Shown piece by piece: positions 34,440 to 47,417 of a DNA stretch of 64,000 bases. The notes beneath the pieces were generated by a model, which saw only the letters and a program-made list of their open reading frames with translations, was not told the origin of the DNA and did no database searches. This stretch comes from Siphonodentalium dalli. Taxonomy: Eukaryota; Mollusca; Scaphopoda; Gadilida; Siphonodentaliidae. Position 1 is the first letter of the stretch, and the number at the start of each line of letters is the position of its first letter. Position numbers and translations under genes: made by a program. The stretch is from NCBI GenBank assembly GCA_032622095.1, contig CP136067.1:95034707-95098706 (forward strand). The letters are read 5' to 3'.

Positions 34440-35277
34440 TGGGATAACACAGATATTTCGACAAAATGTGACACTTCGTCTGCAAATAAGTGCGGAAAAG
34501 AAAGTTGATATTATTGTGTGAAACGCCGCTTGCGAAACTGAAGAACACAGAAAAGATTTAGAAATAGATTAATGGTGCGTCCACATGTAGCTGCAAGAAA
34601 ATATCTGCAAGAGAATATCAGGCACAATTGTAACCCTGATATTTTCTGCGAGAACGTGGCGGTTTAGGCGCCGTCGATTAAGTTCAATCAGAACAGTATT
34701 AGTCGTGCCAGTTAAGGTGAATTGCGTCCGGGAAACAACCTATGGTCCATGTTGGCAATTCATAACATTATTAAATGTCCAACTGTTGATATGTATTACC
34801 TACCAGTAGCCACGTTGCTCACTCGTGCAGAATATTATATAGATAATTCATTGCTTGGAGTTGAGTATGACAAAATAGTGGTCCGAGAGAAGGAATAGTC
34901 CACGACCTATTCCCCCTCGAGGATTGGGCCAGATTCACAAAAGTGGTTCTCCGCAAAATTCCATACTGCAACTTTAAAATTAATTTGTCATGCCCCATAT
35001 ACGGAACTGGGGCAAACAGAATAGAACGTAGTTGTCAGTTAATTAACTAACACGTATAATAACACGTGAGTCACAATTTGCTCCCTTTCAGAGAATAATG
35101 TTTGTTATACCCGTACATACCACGGATGACCATACAGCCATGAGTCACAATGCAGGTACACCGGATATACTCATAAACATGACCCATAACCATATAGTCA
35201 CTCCTTGTATACCCATTCACCTCACGCAGTTCCCGCCACGAAAAAGTTAAATTCAAACTTCATTTCTGTTGTTTCAG
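34440..35277. other. No recognisable feature
   Basis: A partial hairpin near 34,590-34,660 (AGAATATCAGG against CCTGATATTTTCT) is present. No upstream exon belonging to the candidate terminal exon at 35,278 could be recognised. Confidence 0.35.
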
Positions 35278-35422
35278 GGGTAAGCCAGCCGACCATTCCA
35301 TGCAGGAATATGTACACACGTGTGAGATATGCGGGATGATGTACGGGAGCAGGATGAACTATCGCTGTCTGGTCGACAACGTAACATTCAGAGGGTGCTT
35401 CATAGCTAACAACAGCAGATAA
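35278..35422 (+). CDS. Candidate 3'-terminal exon of a Cys-rich peptide gene
   Basis: A polypyrimidine tract ending TTCTGTTGTTTCAG gives a good splice acceptor at 35,264-35,277. After one base completing a split codon, 47 codons follow to a TAA at 35,420-35,422. The peptide contains CEICGMMYG, then YRCLVDN and FRGCFI, a spacing of C-x2-C-x10-C-x9-C, and ends in a Ser-Arg. An AATAAA polyadenylation signal lies 26 bp past the stop (35,448-35,453), followed by a T-rich stretch. Splice acceptor, short ORF, stop and AATAAA in the right order make a terminal exon plausible. The Cys pattern suggests a small secreted or hormone-like peptide, but I do not recognise the family. No upstream exon was found, so chance is possible. 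Confidence 0.35.
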
Positions 35423-35447
35423 CCAGAGTCAACATTAATAATGTCGA

Positions 35448-35453
35448 AATAAA
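35448..35453 (+). terminator. Polyadenylation signal AATAAA
   Basis: AATAAA sits 26 bp downstream of the stop codon of the candidate terminal exon. A T-rich element follows about 20-60 bp further on (TTTGTC, GTTTTTTC), as expected for a cleavage region. Confidence 0.35.
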
Positions 35454-35829
35454 ACCGAACTCGCTTTGTCATCCAATGTGTTAACGTTTTTTCAATTTGA
35501 ATCGGCCATGGATAAATCTATTTCTATCTGCATACGACACAAATGCATATGGACGAAAGCTGTATCACACCATGAACAAAGTAAGATTCTGACGGACTCG
35601 CCAAGCTTGACTCTTGCGACACAGAGCGACGAATACGAATAGTTTTATTGGTCAGTCAACACACCCTTTAATGCAGAACAATTACTCATAAGAATGTAAC
35701 ATAAAGGAAATAAAGTGATAATTATGATTATGTTCATTAGTGAGAAATAATAGTATGAAAAATAGTCCTCATCCTGCCCTCTAAAACATGTAGTACTAAG
35801 AGTGTTAAAGATACAGACGGCGTTGGCGG

Positions 35830-36330
35830 TGGGTATGCTTTTAAAATATTCAGCTCCGTCAAAAACCGCCATTAGCAGAAAGAATAGTAAAATATAGACA
35901 GACCTTGTTCTTATACCAATCAAAAATATGGCATAAACAGTATGTTATTATCAAGTGTTTTTCCTTTGTTATGTAAACAAAAACAAAAAACATTACAGAA
36001 CCTGGCTTTTGTTTAGATCCGGATATGGTAAACATAAAGAGCGTTATTTGTTACTGTTTTCCTGATATGGAAATAATAAAGGGCGTTTATATTATTTGTG
36101 TGAGATTAACCAATATAATTGTGCTGTGTTATGTAAACAGAAGCAAAACTTCTATAACACGAGCAGGTTCTTGTTTACGTACACCATCTTACGTCATGAC
36201 GACAATGTTCTATTTACGCGCTGATTATGTTTGGCATATGAACACAACTATATATATTTTAATATTCATTCTGTTGATGGCGATTTGAACAAATATGAAT
36301 ATTTCTGCAACGCACGCTACCCGTGCCTTT
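35830..36330. repeat. Diverged inverted duplication
   Basis: The minus-strand sequence from about 35,910 down to 35,840 (TATATTTTACTATTCTTTCT, ATGGCGG, GAATATTT) matches the plus-strand sequence at about 36,250-36,310 (TATATTTTAATATTCATTCT, ATGGCGA, GAATATTT). A minus-strand ORF of 92 codons at 35,645-35,923 starts with a hydrophobic signal-like stretch on the left copy. The right copy has a stop in the same frame. It could be an old inverted MITE or a duplicated exon. The first is more likely. Confidence 0.45.
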
Positions 36331-36495
36331 AAGTTGAGTACAAGCGACCACAATTGTCGAATAAATCATCAATTTGACGTGATGTAGATAAGTGTATGCA
36401 TACCCCTTTATGAAGCCCCATACAAAGAGAACATTGCACTGATGACTGATGTCTGCTCGGGTCCGTGTGAGGCGCCATATGGGAGTATCATTTAA

Positions 36496-36600
36496 CCCTT
36501 TCATGACGGGAGCTGCGTTGGTTCAACATTAAAGATCCCGTGGCAGTGCATTCTCTTATATATTCGAGCGTCCTATATATATGTTCGCGCAACCCGCATT
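36496..36600 (+). mobile_element. Truncated piggyBac-type MITE (left end)
   Basis: TTAA (36,492-36,495) precedes CCCTTTCATGACGGGAGC. About 50 bp in comes GGCAGTGCATTCTCTTATAT, which is one arm of the 69-bp palindrome. The second palindrome arm and the right terminus are missing or unrecognisable. The terminal repeat matches the right end of the element near 48,099. Confidence 0.55.
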
Positions 36601-37244
36601 AGGGAGACATATGGTGGATCAATAACCCACATTAAGGCGACTTCTAGATTAGGGCGACTTTTTGTGTGTCCCCCTAATGTTTAGCGTGTTATTTTTATTA
36701 CTTTAACATGCCACTGTATTTTTATTTCTGTCATGTGTGATCTCTGCGACACTATTATTCACAATCTTCCGTTAGTTTTTCGTGGGAATTATTATTTTAA
36801 TAGATATATGCAAGTAAATTATTTGTATGCTATATCTGACAATGTTACAGACCGACATTAAGTGGACTTACTTTTATTGTGATAAATACTGTTAATTTGG
36901 GAATATGTTTGCAAGACGAAGACTGGTTGTGGGTTATATGTTATATTTAAAACTGGTTACTCAGTATCAAGTTTTAATATTCAAAATCCTTAGATATATT
37001 TCGATTTACGTGTTTTGTGGTGCTATTTGCTATGATGCAAGAGATATAACATTCCATCTGAATAAACCATGCATAAAGTAGACATCCACATTAGTCAGTT
37101 AATAATGAGGTTGGAGATATGGGTAATTTGACCCGGAAATCTTATTAGATACGTTGCATTGACATCAGATATCTTAAAAGGACACTAACAATGAATTTAA
37201 CTAACTAATTATATACCCAAAATGGTTACAATCTGGTCGGTGTA
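36601..37244. other. No recognisable feature
   Basis: AT-rich sequence with short CCCGCATTAGG/CCACATTAAGG echoes near 36,591-36,660. No gene could be supported. Confidence 0.4.
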
Positions 37245-39570
37245 AATTGAAACACGAGGATGCATAGGTGGGGAATTTAGCAATGAAAAATTTCATATTT
37301 TTATCGGAAGCACGACTTACCTCCATTCTTTGAACAGCTGGACAGGTTAATTGTGACCTAGTTTGTGATTTTTAGAAGGAATAGTGGCGGCACGAAACGA
37401 ATCCACGAGGATAGCCCCGTGGCTGCTATGGTTATGTCTACGCAGGCGATTTAGCAACGAAAATTTACCCTTTTATCATTATTTTGACCCCAAGCACGAC
37501 TTACGCAAAATTTTTGAATAGCTGGACGGGCGTATGGACCCAGTTTGTGATTTCGAGATGAACTGGTGGCGGCACAAGAATAATCCACAAGGATATCCAC
37601 GTGGCAGTTGTGGTTATGCATAAATAGGGAATTTAGCACGACAAATTGCCTGTTTTACGCCACGCACCACTTAGGCCCAAGTTTTGAACAGCTGGACAGG
37701 TTTATGTGACCTAGATTGTGATTTTAGATGGACTAGTGGCAGCACAAAACGAATCCAGAAGAATAGGTTCGTGGCTGCTATGGTTATGCAAAAAAATGAC
37801 ATTTTTATTTATTAGTTTGACCCCACGCACGACTTACGCCCAATGTTTGAACCGCTGGAAAGGTTTATGTGACCTCGATTGTGATTTCTAGATGGACTAG
37901 TGGAGGCATAAGAAGAATCCACAAGGATAGCGCCGTGACTGTTGTAGTTATACATACATTGAGAATTTAGCTACGAAAATGGCCCATGCTATACTACGCA
38001 CGACTTACGCCAATTTTTGAACAGCTGGACAAGTTGATGTGACCTAGTTTGTAATTTTTAGATGGATTAGTGGCGGCAGAAAATGAATCCACAAGGATAG
38101 CCTGGTGACTGCTATGGTTATGCCTACGCAGGAGATTTAACAACGAAAAATGACTTTTTTTTCATTATTTGGACCCCACGCACGACTTACGCCCAATTTG
38201 TTATGGCCCTGTAACTGATGTGGTTATGCATACATGGGGAATTTAGCAACGAAAATGGCCTATTGTTCTCCACACACGACTTACGCCAAATGTTTGAACA
38301 GCTGGACAGGTTTGTGTGGCCTCTTTTTTTATTTTTAAATGGACTAGTGGCGGCACAAAACGAATCAACAAGGATAGCCTCGTGGCTGCTGTGATCGTGC
38401 ATACATAAGGAATTTAACGAAAAATGTCCTATTTTTAACCCACGCACGACTTACTCCCAATTTTTTATCAGATGAAGAGGCGTATGTGACCTGGTTTGTG
38501 ATTTCTAGATGAACAAGTGGTAGCATAAGAAGAATCCATAATGATAGTTCCGTGGCTGCTGTGGTTATGCATACATAAGGAATTTAGCAACGAAAATTGT
38601 CCTATTTTTAAACCACGCACGACTTACGCCCAATTTTTGAACAGCTGGACGGGCGTATTCTGTGTCCTAGTTTGGATTTCTAGATGGACTAGTGGCGGCA
38701 CAAGAAGAATCCACAAGGTTATACATACAGATGGAATTTAGCAACGAAAAATGGCCTATTTTACCCCACACACGACTTACGCCCAATTTTAGACCAGTTG
38801 GACACGTTTATGTGACCTAGTTTGTGAGTTTTTGGTGGACTAGTTGCGGCACTCGTGGCTGCTATGGTTATGCATACGCAGGTGATTCAGCAACGAAAAA
38901 TGACATTTTTCTCATTATTTTGAACCCACGCACGACTTATGCCCAATTTTTGAACAGCTGGACGGGCCTATGAGATCTGGTTCGTGATTTCTAGATGGAC
39001 TGATGGTGGCGCAAGAAAAATCGATACGGATAGCTCTGTAGCTGCTGTGATTATGCATAAATAAGGAATTTAGCAACGAAAAATTTCCTATTTTTACCGC
39101 ACGACTTACGCCCAATATTTGAACAGCTGAACGGGCGTATGTGACCTAGTTTGTGATTTATAGATGGACAAGTGATGGCACAAGGAGAATCCACAATAAT
39201 AGCCCCGTGACTGCTGTGGTTATATATACAGTGGGAATTTAGCAACGAAAAGGTGCCTATTTTACTCCACGTACGACTGACGCCAAATTTTTGAACAGCT
39301 GGACAGGTTTATGTGACCTAGTTTGTGATTTTTAGATGGACATCGTGGCTACTATGGTTATGCCTACGCAGGCGATTTAGCAACGAAAAATGACATTTTT
39401 TCACTATTTTGACCCCACGCACGACTTACTCCAATTTTTGAACAGCTGGACGGGCGTATGTGACCTGGTTTGTGATTTCTAGATGGACTAGTCGCGACAC
39501 AAGATGAATCCAAAAGTATGGCCCCGTAGCCTCTGTGGTTATACATATATACATGTAGGCGATTTAGAAA
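37245..39570 (+). repeat. Satellite of about 170 bp, about 14 copies
   Basis: Landmarks recur in constant order: GAATTTAGCAACGAAAAATG, CCCACGCACGACTTACGCCC, TTTTTGAACAGCTGGAC, TATGTGACCTAGTTTGTGAT, GATGGACTAGTGGCGGCACA, then AATCCACAAGGATAGCCCCG and GTGGTTATGCATACA. The CACGACTTACG landmark lies near 37,310, 37,493, 37,665, 37,827, 38,000, 38,172, 38,275, 38,443, 38,617, 38,771, 38,930, 39,102, 39,270 and 39,418. One unit (38,172-38,275) is shortened to about 103 bp. Copies differ by roughly 10-25 percent. The minus-strand ORFs with HNHSSHGAI-like repeats come from the repeat and are not genes. Confidence 0.95.
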
Positions 39571-41812
39571 CTATTATTATTATATTTTGAGAACTGGGAA
39601 CTCGGAACTTGGACAAACTACCTTCAGCGGCATTACAGCATAATAAAGTGGGCTGATACAGTGCAATGCTAATATGTGTGAATCGGTGTTTTTTGTAAAA
39701 TAAGAATTAAAAGATTATTTAGCCTGTTTCGAATGAGATGACTATACAGTACCACGGTACCACACAACATTGAAGACTATATGTACTCTATATATGTAGA
39801 CATCAGAGGTTACATAGGTGAAACTGAACCTCCCTGGTGTTACTTGTAACAATCTTAGTCGACGAATCTTAATACGTCATAACGTATGGAACTATACCAG
39901 CTAAATTAATGACACCTAATCGTATGTATGTCTCCTAAAATTTTGTGGACCGACCAACGAAGAGCATTTTTTGAATAATTCATGTTTCCGATGGGTGGGA
40001 GTGTGGAGTTGGGACCGTGGATATAATCTAGGAAACTGATATATATACGGCGCGGCAATGCCGATCGTTTTGTGGTTTAGAATAATTCATGTTTCCGATG
40101 GGTGGTCGAGTTGGGTTGGCTTCATCTAGAAATGAGACACTGATATGACCATCGCAAATCATATTAAATAATTGGAATAAATGTCATCATCCGAAAACCT
40201 CAAATGTTGAAAATCAAGAAAAATCGCCAAACTAAGGTCCACATTACACTCCATAACTACGGTAGAAAAGATCGGATAAATCTGGTTTTCGAACTCGTTC
40301 AAGATATTTAAAAAAACAGCTCTTATGCAAAACATTGTTAAAATCGGTCAATATCTGTTCAAGTTATTGCGCTAACGAGCTCGAAAAAATAGGCAAAAAT
40401 GGCAAGAACTCTGCCAAAATGGTTCCAACCAAACTCAAAAGGACAACGTTAGAACGATGAACCTATTTGTTTGTGATAGATGGCAAGATTAATCAATTAA
40501 TTTGCAATTGAGTTAAAAGGAAGTAAAAGCTATTCTGCATCACAAGTTTTAAGATCTATCCCAGTAGACTCACGGAGCGTCGATAAACCGAGCGGTATGT
40601 TCAATTATAAGATTCGTTTCAATAGAACATTGTGTCAGTATCTAATGACTGATTTTCAATCACCCCTCAAATTCTGCTCGCTGGCGACTACAAAATGCCA
40701 CCAGACTCATAAAATTGATATATGGATTTCCAGAACAGGTTCGCATTGGGTGATAAACGCCTTTTGTATTTATCACGTTGAGTGTTTCATTCAACAGTTT
40801 ACATTTAAACATCAAAATCCCCTTCCTGCTGAAACTTTGACGAGCGACACATGTCAATCGATATAGGTATCTCTGGGCATGTGGTGACGAGGCTTAAATA
40901 TAGCTCCAGTCTTATAGTTGATACTACGTACACAGAATGACAATGCTTTCATGAAATTCCTGTCCGATTGATTTAAAACTATTACAATACAAATTGGCAT
41001 TGGAACCTATTCATCAAACTGTTGACATTTGGATGATGATGGATTTATTAAGCACCTCGTGGATCCGGACTTGTGTCCGAAGAAAAACAATTAATAACAA
41101 AATGTCCCTCAAAACAAACCTACCTGTAGACGTCACTCATGCCCACACGAAATTTACTCAATATTTGCCGGCAGCGGGTATTATATAGGATGACCAGTGT
41201 GGGCTGATAATTCATCTGTGCGCACATCGTCATCGTCTATTTTTATAACAACGAAATTAGAGGGTATAATTACGAAATATTCATTATTTGTTGCACTCTC
41301 CTTGTGACCGCATCTACGACATATGACTCGACCTATGAAACTGGAAGTGCTCATTTGCTAGAATAAGCATACACGTCTATGGGGTTTAATATTTATGTAG
41401 ATGATGTCACGAATTAGAGCACACATACGTATGAATGAACATGGACACCTCAGCCCTCCCCTCGCACATTTCACACGAAAAAATTATCCCATTAGAGTTC
41501 TCCTTAAATTGTTTGTTGGAAAAGTGTCACATATATGCCTTGCAGAAATGTAAACAAACGACGAATTGACTGATCATATCGTACGTTGAAAACAAATTCA
41601 TTGCTATATCAATTATTATGACCAGTGCCGTGTACTGATATGGCATCTTACAGATACTCACCTAGGTAATCACAGCCGTATCTTGAGGGTTAATATTCTG
41701 AATTTTGAATACCAATCCGATGCAGATAGGTATCCGATGCGTGATTATAGTACACTACACGACTAGAGGTGTTCGGGTGTTCCCCTTTGTGTTTTAAGTA
41801 CATAACTGTCAT
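39571..41812. other. No gene recognised; one short direct duplication
   Basis: AATAATTCATGTTTCCGATG followed by GGTGG occurs at about 39,975 and again at 40,080. Several ORFs of 64-89 codons (40,597-41,188) have no recognisable domain. No other structure was supportable. Confidence 0.4.
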
Positions 41813-42128
41813 ATTATATATATGACTTTATTTCCTCCGTAAACGAAGATATAGTGTACAAAATCACATACACATTATTACATAATTAACATAATTATAC
41901 ATTAAACATATTCATTGGCATAATGTGCGTGTTGAAACAATATATCGAAAATGGTTTGAGTATAATTCGATACGGATACCAGCTATATACAATTGATTGT
42001 GGTTGCATAATACATGTATGCGTCTACATGTTCATTATACATAGCAAGTACACATATGATATACAATCATAGAGCTATAGATATGCACTCGTATGTTACG
42101 CGTACGTATATATCATTTTAGTACAGAA

Positions 42129-45100
42129 CTATGGAGGTACAGGCATTAGTGATGATATGCTATCAACATATGCTTTCCAGAGAGAAGCTGATTTCCTAAC
42201 GAAAAAATCGATCAGTTCATTATCTATTTCGCGTATACAATGGTCAAGTTCAGCTATTCCGGATAATAGAACTCGCGTTTTGGATTCCGCATTCAAACTA
42301 TCATATTGCATGTATACGTCTACATGAAATTCGTTTAATAGGTCAAATTCAAACATATTACGGTTATCACATATTGAGACACACTCGATTAATGCATGTC
42401 TGACCAGATCATTGTGTTTTCTATCACACAATGGGCACGATTGTTCGTCCGTTTCAAGAATGGAAATAAGACGTGCAACAAGGAGATAAGAATCTTTAAT
42501 GCTTAGGATATATGTATCAGTTTTCCCATAGCCTAGACATACATAATTTAGGCTGGAGTGCCGAGAAACGGTTTAATCGAGTACCATCGCCTTTGCTACA
42601 TTCCCATTCATCTCTATTTATATTTAACCATGAGGTCTTCGTTATATTTTTCCATGATAATTTGTTTGGAAAGGTCACATTTAATAAGTATTTCTCGAAG
42701 TATTCGGTCATTCCATATTTGTCCAATGTACAAATAATATCAACCATGAAATTAGAATTTGAAGCTGTAGGAAACATTAGATACTGGTATAACCGTGTAA
42801 TAAATACATCTTTGGCGGTTTTGTTCGACGACAGATTGCATATTGAACCAATAAATGACGGTTTACGTTTTTCTATTAATGATACCATTGACGACATACC
42901 GACTAATCATTGAGCTATAACTGTTTTTGTGCGATTATGAAGACCCTGATAATATTTTAGACAGAAACGGTGCATTCTCTCGAGACGGTCGCATAGCGTT
43001 TTATTCACACACCATAACAGTTCCGATCCGTATAAACCTTTTGGAATGACCACCGAATAATAAATCAACGAACAACTTTTTGGTGTAATGCCACCGGGGT
43101 ATATTCCGGCGTTCGTTAGCATCATGAATGTACTTCGGGTTTTATCACATATCCGATCAATGAAGACAGAATTAAAATCGTATTTATCGAGTGGAATACC
43201 AAGATGGGTAACTTCTGAACATTCTTGTAGAGTATATGTCCCTAAGTTCCAGACGCGATATTGACGAGAGAACTCTGATTTTGTTTCGTTGAATACTATT
43301 ACCGAGCATTTATTAGAGTTATACTTATATCGCCACTTTTTGCTGTATTCAAAACACATATCAATAAGAGCTGATAATCCGACGCTATTGAGTGATAATA
43401 AAACCATGTCATCAGCATGTGTTGGGCATGTGCAATTTACTCCGAGCATTTGTAGGCCATACGGGGAATTTGGGAGAGTACATATCAACTCGTCAACATA
43501 GACCATGTAGTAAAATGGGGAGAGAATACTTCCCTGACGAGCCCCTTGACGAACGTCAAACCACCTAGATAAGGAATTGTTATAACGAATAGAACATGTA
43601 ACATTTGTCAACAATTCATTAATGAGACAAAATAAATTTCCTTTAAAACCGCGTTTATCTAATTTATATAACAATCCGTTAATCCAGACGGTATCGAATG
43701 CCTTCCAGACATCTAAAAATAAGCTGTATAATTTTTGTTTACTTGCGGACACATAGTCAATACATTCCTTCATTACGTAAGATGTCATGGTTGCGCTTAT
43801 ACCTTTTTGGAAGCCATGTTGAAGCGGGTGCACTTGTATTAATTTGGGTGCATAATATTCCAATCGAGTTTGTATAACTTTTTCAAGTAACTTGTATAAA
43901 ACAGGCATCAACGTTATAGCCCTATAGCTATCAAAATCTGTCCTGGGTTTTTTGCCACCTTTAAATAATGTAACGATTATACCGCGTTTCATTTGGCTCG
44001 GGATCTTCTGTGTATTAATTACATTAGTTAAGAGTTTAGAAATCACCAGCGTCAATGTGTTACTTCCGTATAATAAGTGTTCATTGGATATCCCGTCCCA
44101 TCCCGCCGCTTTCACCGTACTTAGACCCCGATATATTTGATTCAGTTCATCAGTTGATACAGGAAAAATTATGCGATTGTCAATATCACTGCTTTGTTTA
44201 CTGGCCATTGTACGTGCAATAAAGTCATTAACACAGTGGAAGTGATTGAAATCAAAGTCTGATTGGTATAGCGGTGAGTACAGGTTTTCAAAATACGATG
44301 CCCAGCCTTCCACAACATCAAGATCATTCCGTAGAACCTTCCCCTCATAACAAAAGAATGCATTTTTATCGATATGATTTCTCTGTCGCTTTACATGTAT
44401 CACGCGAAATAGATAATTCTGATCGATCTGAGCGCGTTCGTCAATTTCATTATTTAATTCGGATATATAATTTTCGGACGCTTTTCTGTACTCTCTACGG
44501 AAATCACGTTTCGCTAATTTATATTGAGTGTAACTATTACATTGTGTACTTGCTCGAGGTCGACCTTCACGTATCCATTGTTTCCGGAGATCACGCATAT
44601 ATTTATGCTTATTTTTCAAACAATCTCCCCAATATGGTTTCAGGCGTTTATTATATGACTTTTTTGGTAAACATGATTCAGATACTTTTGATATTACATG
44701 TGCAATTGACTGGTAAACTTCAGATATGTCTGAATCATCAGTGTAGATGATTTTGTGTGCTGTTAGTTCAACATCAAGACTTTGTTTGTAAAGCTCGAGA
44801 ATTTCTGGTTCAGATTTAACTTTACGCCAATTTATGGTTTTGTCTGTTTCTCTTTCGGCTGTACATGAAGATTGACTGCGTAGCTGAAACTTCAAATGTA
44901 ATGTAATAGGTCTATGATTAGATACGTTAATGGCGTCATCATCTAAAACATGTACCTCATGAATAAATGGAATAAATGTGGATGGAATAAAAATGTGATC
45001 GACAATTGTTCCTTCATGTAATTGGCAGTAATCACCGAAAGGAATGCATGTAGATTGAGGATCATCGTCACAGAATTCATAATTCACAGATACCATCTCG

Positions 45101-45759
45101 ATTCGCTTAACCATTTTCTTGAATATCATATTTCGTTCATCAGATTTGTCAAATTGTCCGTTTGTGTCTCCCATTACGATTACGTTACCATATGATTTGT
45201 AGGTGTCACATATGTCACCAAGCTTTTTCGCATACTCTTCGTAATATGCTATGGTATAGTTTGTAGATGGTAGATATACTTGGAGGAGATATATAAAACT
45301 TTCATCCGTCATCCTAATTTGTATCCCTATAATACGATCATCATTAATTGCAAGCGGACATATACGATTTGAAAATTTCTTATGCCATAGCAAGGCAACA
45401 TCACCACTAGGTCTACCTCTCTTGTTATGAATATTTTGGCGAGAATCGCATACGGCATGATACTCATAGTCCTTGTTAAGCGAATCGAGGAAATCAAGAT
45501 CGCATTGATAAAGCCAATGCTCACTTAAGCCTACAATATCATAAGCATCATTCTTGAGCAATGATGCCAAGTAAAGACCCGAAGATGTGATACATGTACA
45601 GTTCCAGTTGAGTAGGTTTAATTTATGAGATTCCATCACGCGTTTGCATTCAACTACTGTTAATGTGATACTATTAGTTGTTACATTTATACTTATAATT
45701 AGACATATTAATGTCAACAGCAAAGTCGTACAACGCATTGTTGAATCATGTATATGCAA
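42129..45759 (-). pseudogene. LINE ORF2: endonuclease and reverse transcriptase
   Basis: The uninterrupted part spans 950 codons. Residues about 47-292 form an APE-type endonuclease with LLNWN (about 49), GLSEHWL (about 78), VIVMGDTNGQFD (about 193) and SNHRPI (about 280). Residues about 530-800 hold the RT, with KAAGWDGIS, FDSYRAITL, LQHGFQKG, SLFLDVWKAFDTVW (about 679), RQGARQGSILSPF (about 736) and a HADD catalytic box (about 781) in place of the usual YADD. An in-frame TGA (42,907-42,909) falls where the related copy has Gly. The same frame then continues to about 42,517. A frameshift near 42,515-42,525 leads to the final C-terminal part, which has a CPLC...H....C knuckle and ends at 42,129. 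The first 41 residues are unusually hydrophobic, and Met42 may be the true start. Confidence 0.9.
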
Positions 45760-45812
45760 TGTAAATACAACATAAATAAGTGAACAGAATCATATATGCA
45801 TACATGCATTGA

Positions 45813-47417
45813 CTAGTCACGATTTTTGTGGACCCACATTCTGCAGATTGCGCCTTTTGGCCAGAATTTAGATGCGAGAACGTTGTCCAGATCATCGTCA
45901 CAAATGTTGATACGAGCCGTGTTTCCTCTTAACATCCGGATAACAGTGAAGCGTACGTTTTCGTACAGTGAGTGTTTCTTGATGTCGTGAATTGTCACTC
46001 GGTTGGATAAACCACCAAGGAATACCTGTGATGTTTTAATCGGGCCATCTTGCTTGTTAAAGTAATAGTCATCAGGTTCATTGTCCGAATATCGCGGGCT
46101 TCTTGTATTGTTTGAGACGTTATGTCTGCGATTATCTTCATAGGATGGAACTCTGGATTCATATGATACATCATTTGGGGCACTGGAATGTGAATCATCC
46201 ACTGAAGCTTCATCACTGGCCTGAGAGCGGACACATGCGTCATCATAATCAAGGAATGCATCCATCATTTTATTGAGTGTGTCTGATATGTCGCGTTGAG
46301 TTTTGGATACATTGTCCATTGAAACGCTCACACATTCTACAAATACTTGGAGGTTATTGGTCACGCTTGTGGTGAAGTTCCGGAATTCATCTTTCATTAT
46401 ATTCACGTTATTTTTAATTGTTTCATTCATTAGTTTATCACAGGAGTGTGTTGGTTGAACATGCTTTTTATTTACTAAATCCTTTACTGTTGATAGTTGT
46501 CCTTCAAAGCTTTTTTGTTTACGACTAAACTCCTCCAACCCATTTACTATGGTACCCACATCCGATTTGACGCCGACAATTTAACTTTTTAATCTTTTCA
46601 CACCAGAGTATTTTTCATCTTGTATTCTTTCCATTGTTAATTTCACACTTTCTAAGTCTTCATCCATTGTTTTTATTTTAGTATTTACATTCGCAACATC
46701 TTTTTTGAGTTGGTTCACATCTTTTACAATACATAGTTTTTCATCAATTTTATCTAATCGGGCTTCCATTTGAGCTATTGTTGAATCCAACTTCGGAATA
46801 CGTTCGGAGAAGTCTTTATGGAATTTTTCATTTTCCGTTTTTATCAGAGATATATCTCGGAGGATTTTAACAATAGAGCTGTTGACGTTCACATTGGAGA
46901 TTGCCTGGTCGTCGTCGATTACCGGCATGCTTGATATTGAAGGACGGCTAACACTTTTATTTCTAACACCTTTACTTATACCGTCATTGATGCTATCCCC
47001 ATCCTTATCGACCAAAAATTTCATTAGTTTGTATATATCCACTGCCATTCTCATATGACTGTTTGTATCAATAATATGATCACCGGTTAAACTGCGAACA
47101 ACACGTTGTTTCATTGACGAGGAAGAGTCATATGGAAAGCTATCGTCAATTGTTGCATGCATGAATACGTTGTCGCGGAGAGTATCTAAAAGTTTATCTT
47201 GGTTGCCAACAAATTATATTATTGTGGACGTAAACACATCTTGCGTTGTTGAGTTTATGAACAGTAACACAGCTTGTAGATTATCGGTTATTTTAGTAGA
47301 GTCTTCTTGTTTACGGGTGTATTGCTGTGACTCAATGCTATCGTACCACACCGATAAACACAACGCTAGTGACCGTTGTCGGCTTGAATCACCCATTGTC
47401 ATTTGTCGAATTTTCAC
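45813..47417 (-). pseudogene. LINE ORF1 (coiled-coil, RNA-binding type)
   Basis: One reading frame of 535 codons runs from an ATG at 47,417 to a stop at 45,813, broken only by in-frame TAA codons at 47,214-47,216 and 46,581-46,583. The middle (about 46,880-46,300) is rich in heptad-like charged and hydrophobic residues ('IPKLDSTIAQMEARLDKIDE', 'VNQLKKDVANVNTKIKTMDE'), a likely trimerising coiled coil. A polar, low-complexity stretch follows. The C-terminal 75 residues ('SQVFLGGLSNRVT', 'VRFTVIRMLRG', 'WPKGAICRMW') resemble the small RNA-binding/CTD fold of LINE ORF1 proteins. ORF1 proteins coat the element RNA. The two stops suggest simple decay. No CCHC knuckle was seen. Confidence 0.75.

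Noticed and set aside
42512-44750. Plus-strand ORFs of 62-158 codons (for example 42,512-42,913 and 44,274-44,750)
   Set aside because: They are antisense shadows of the minus-strand LINE ORF2.
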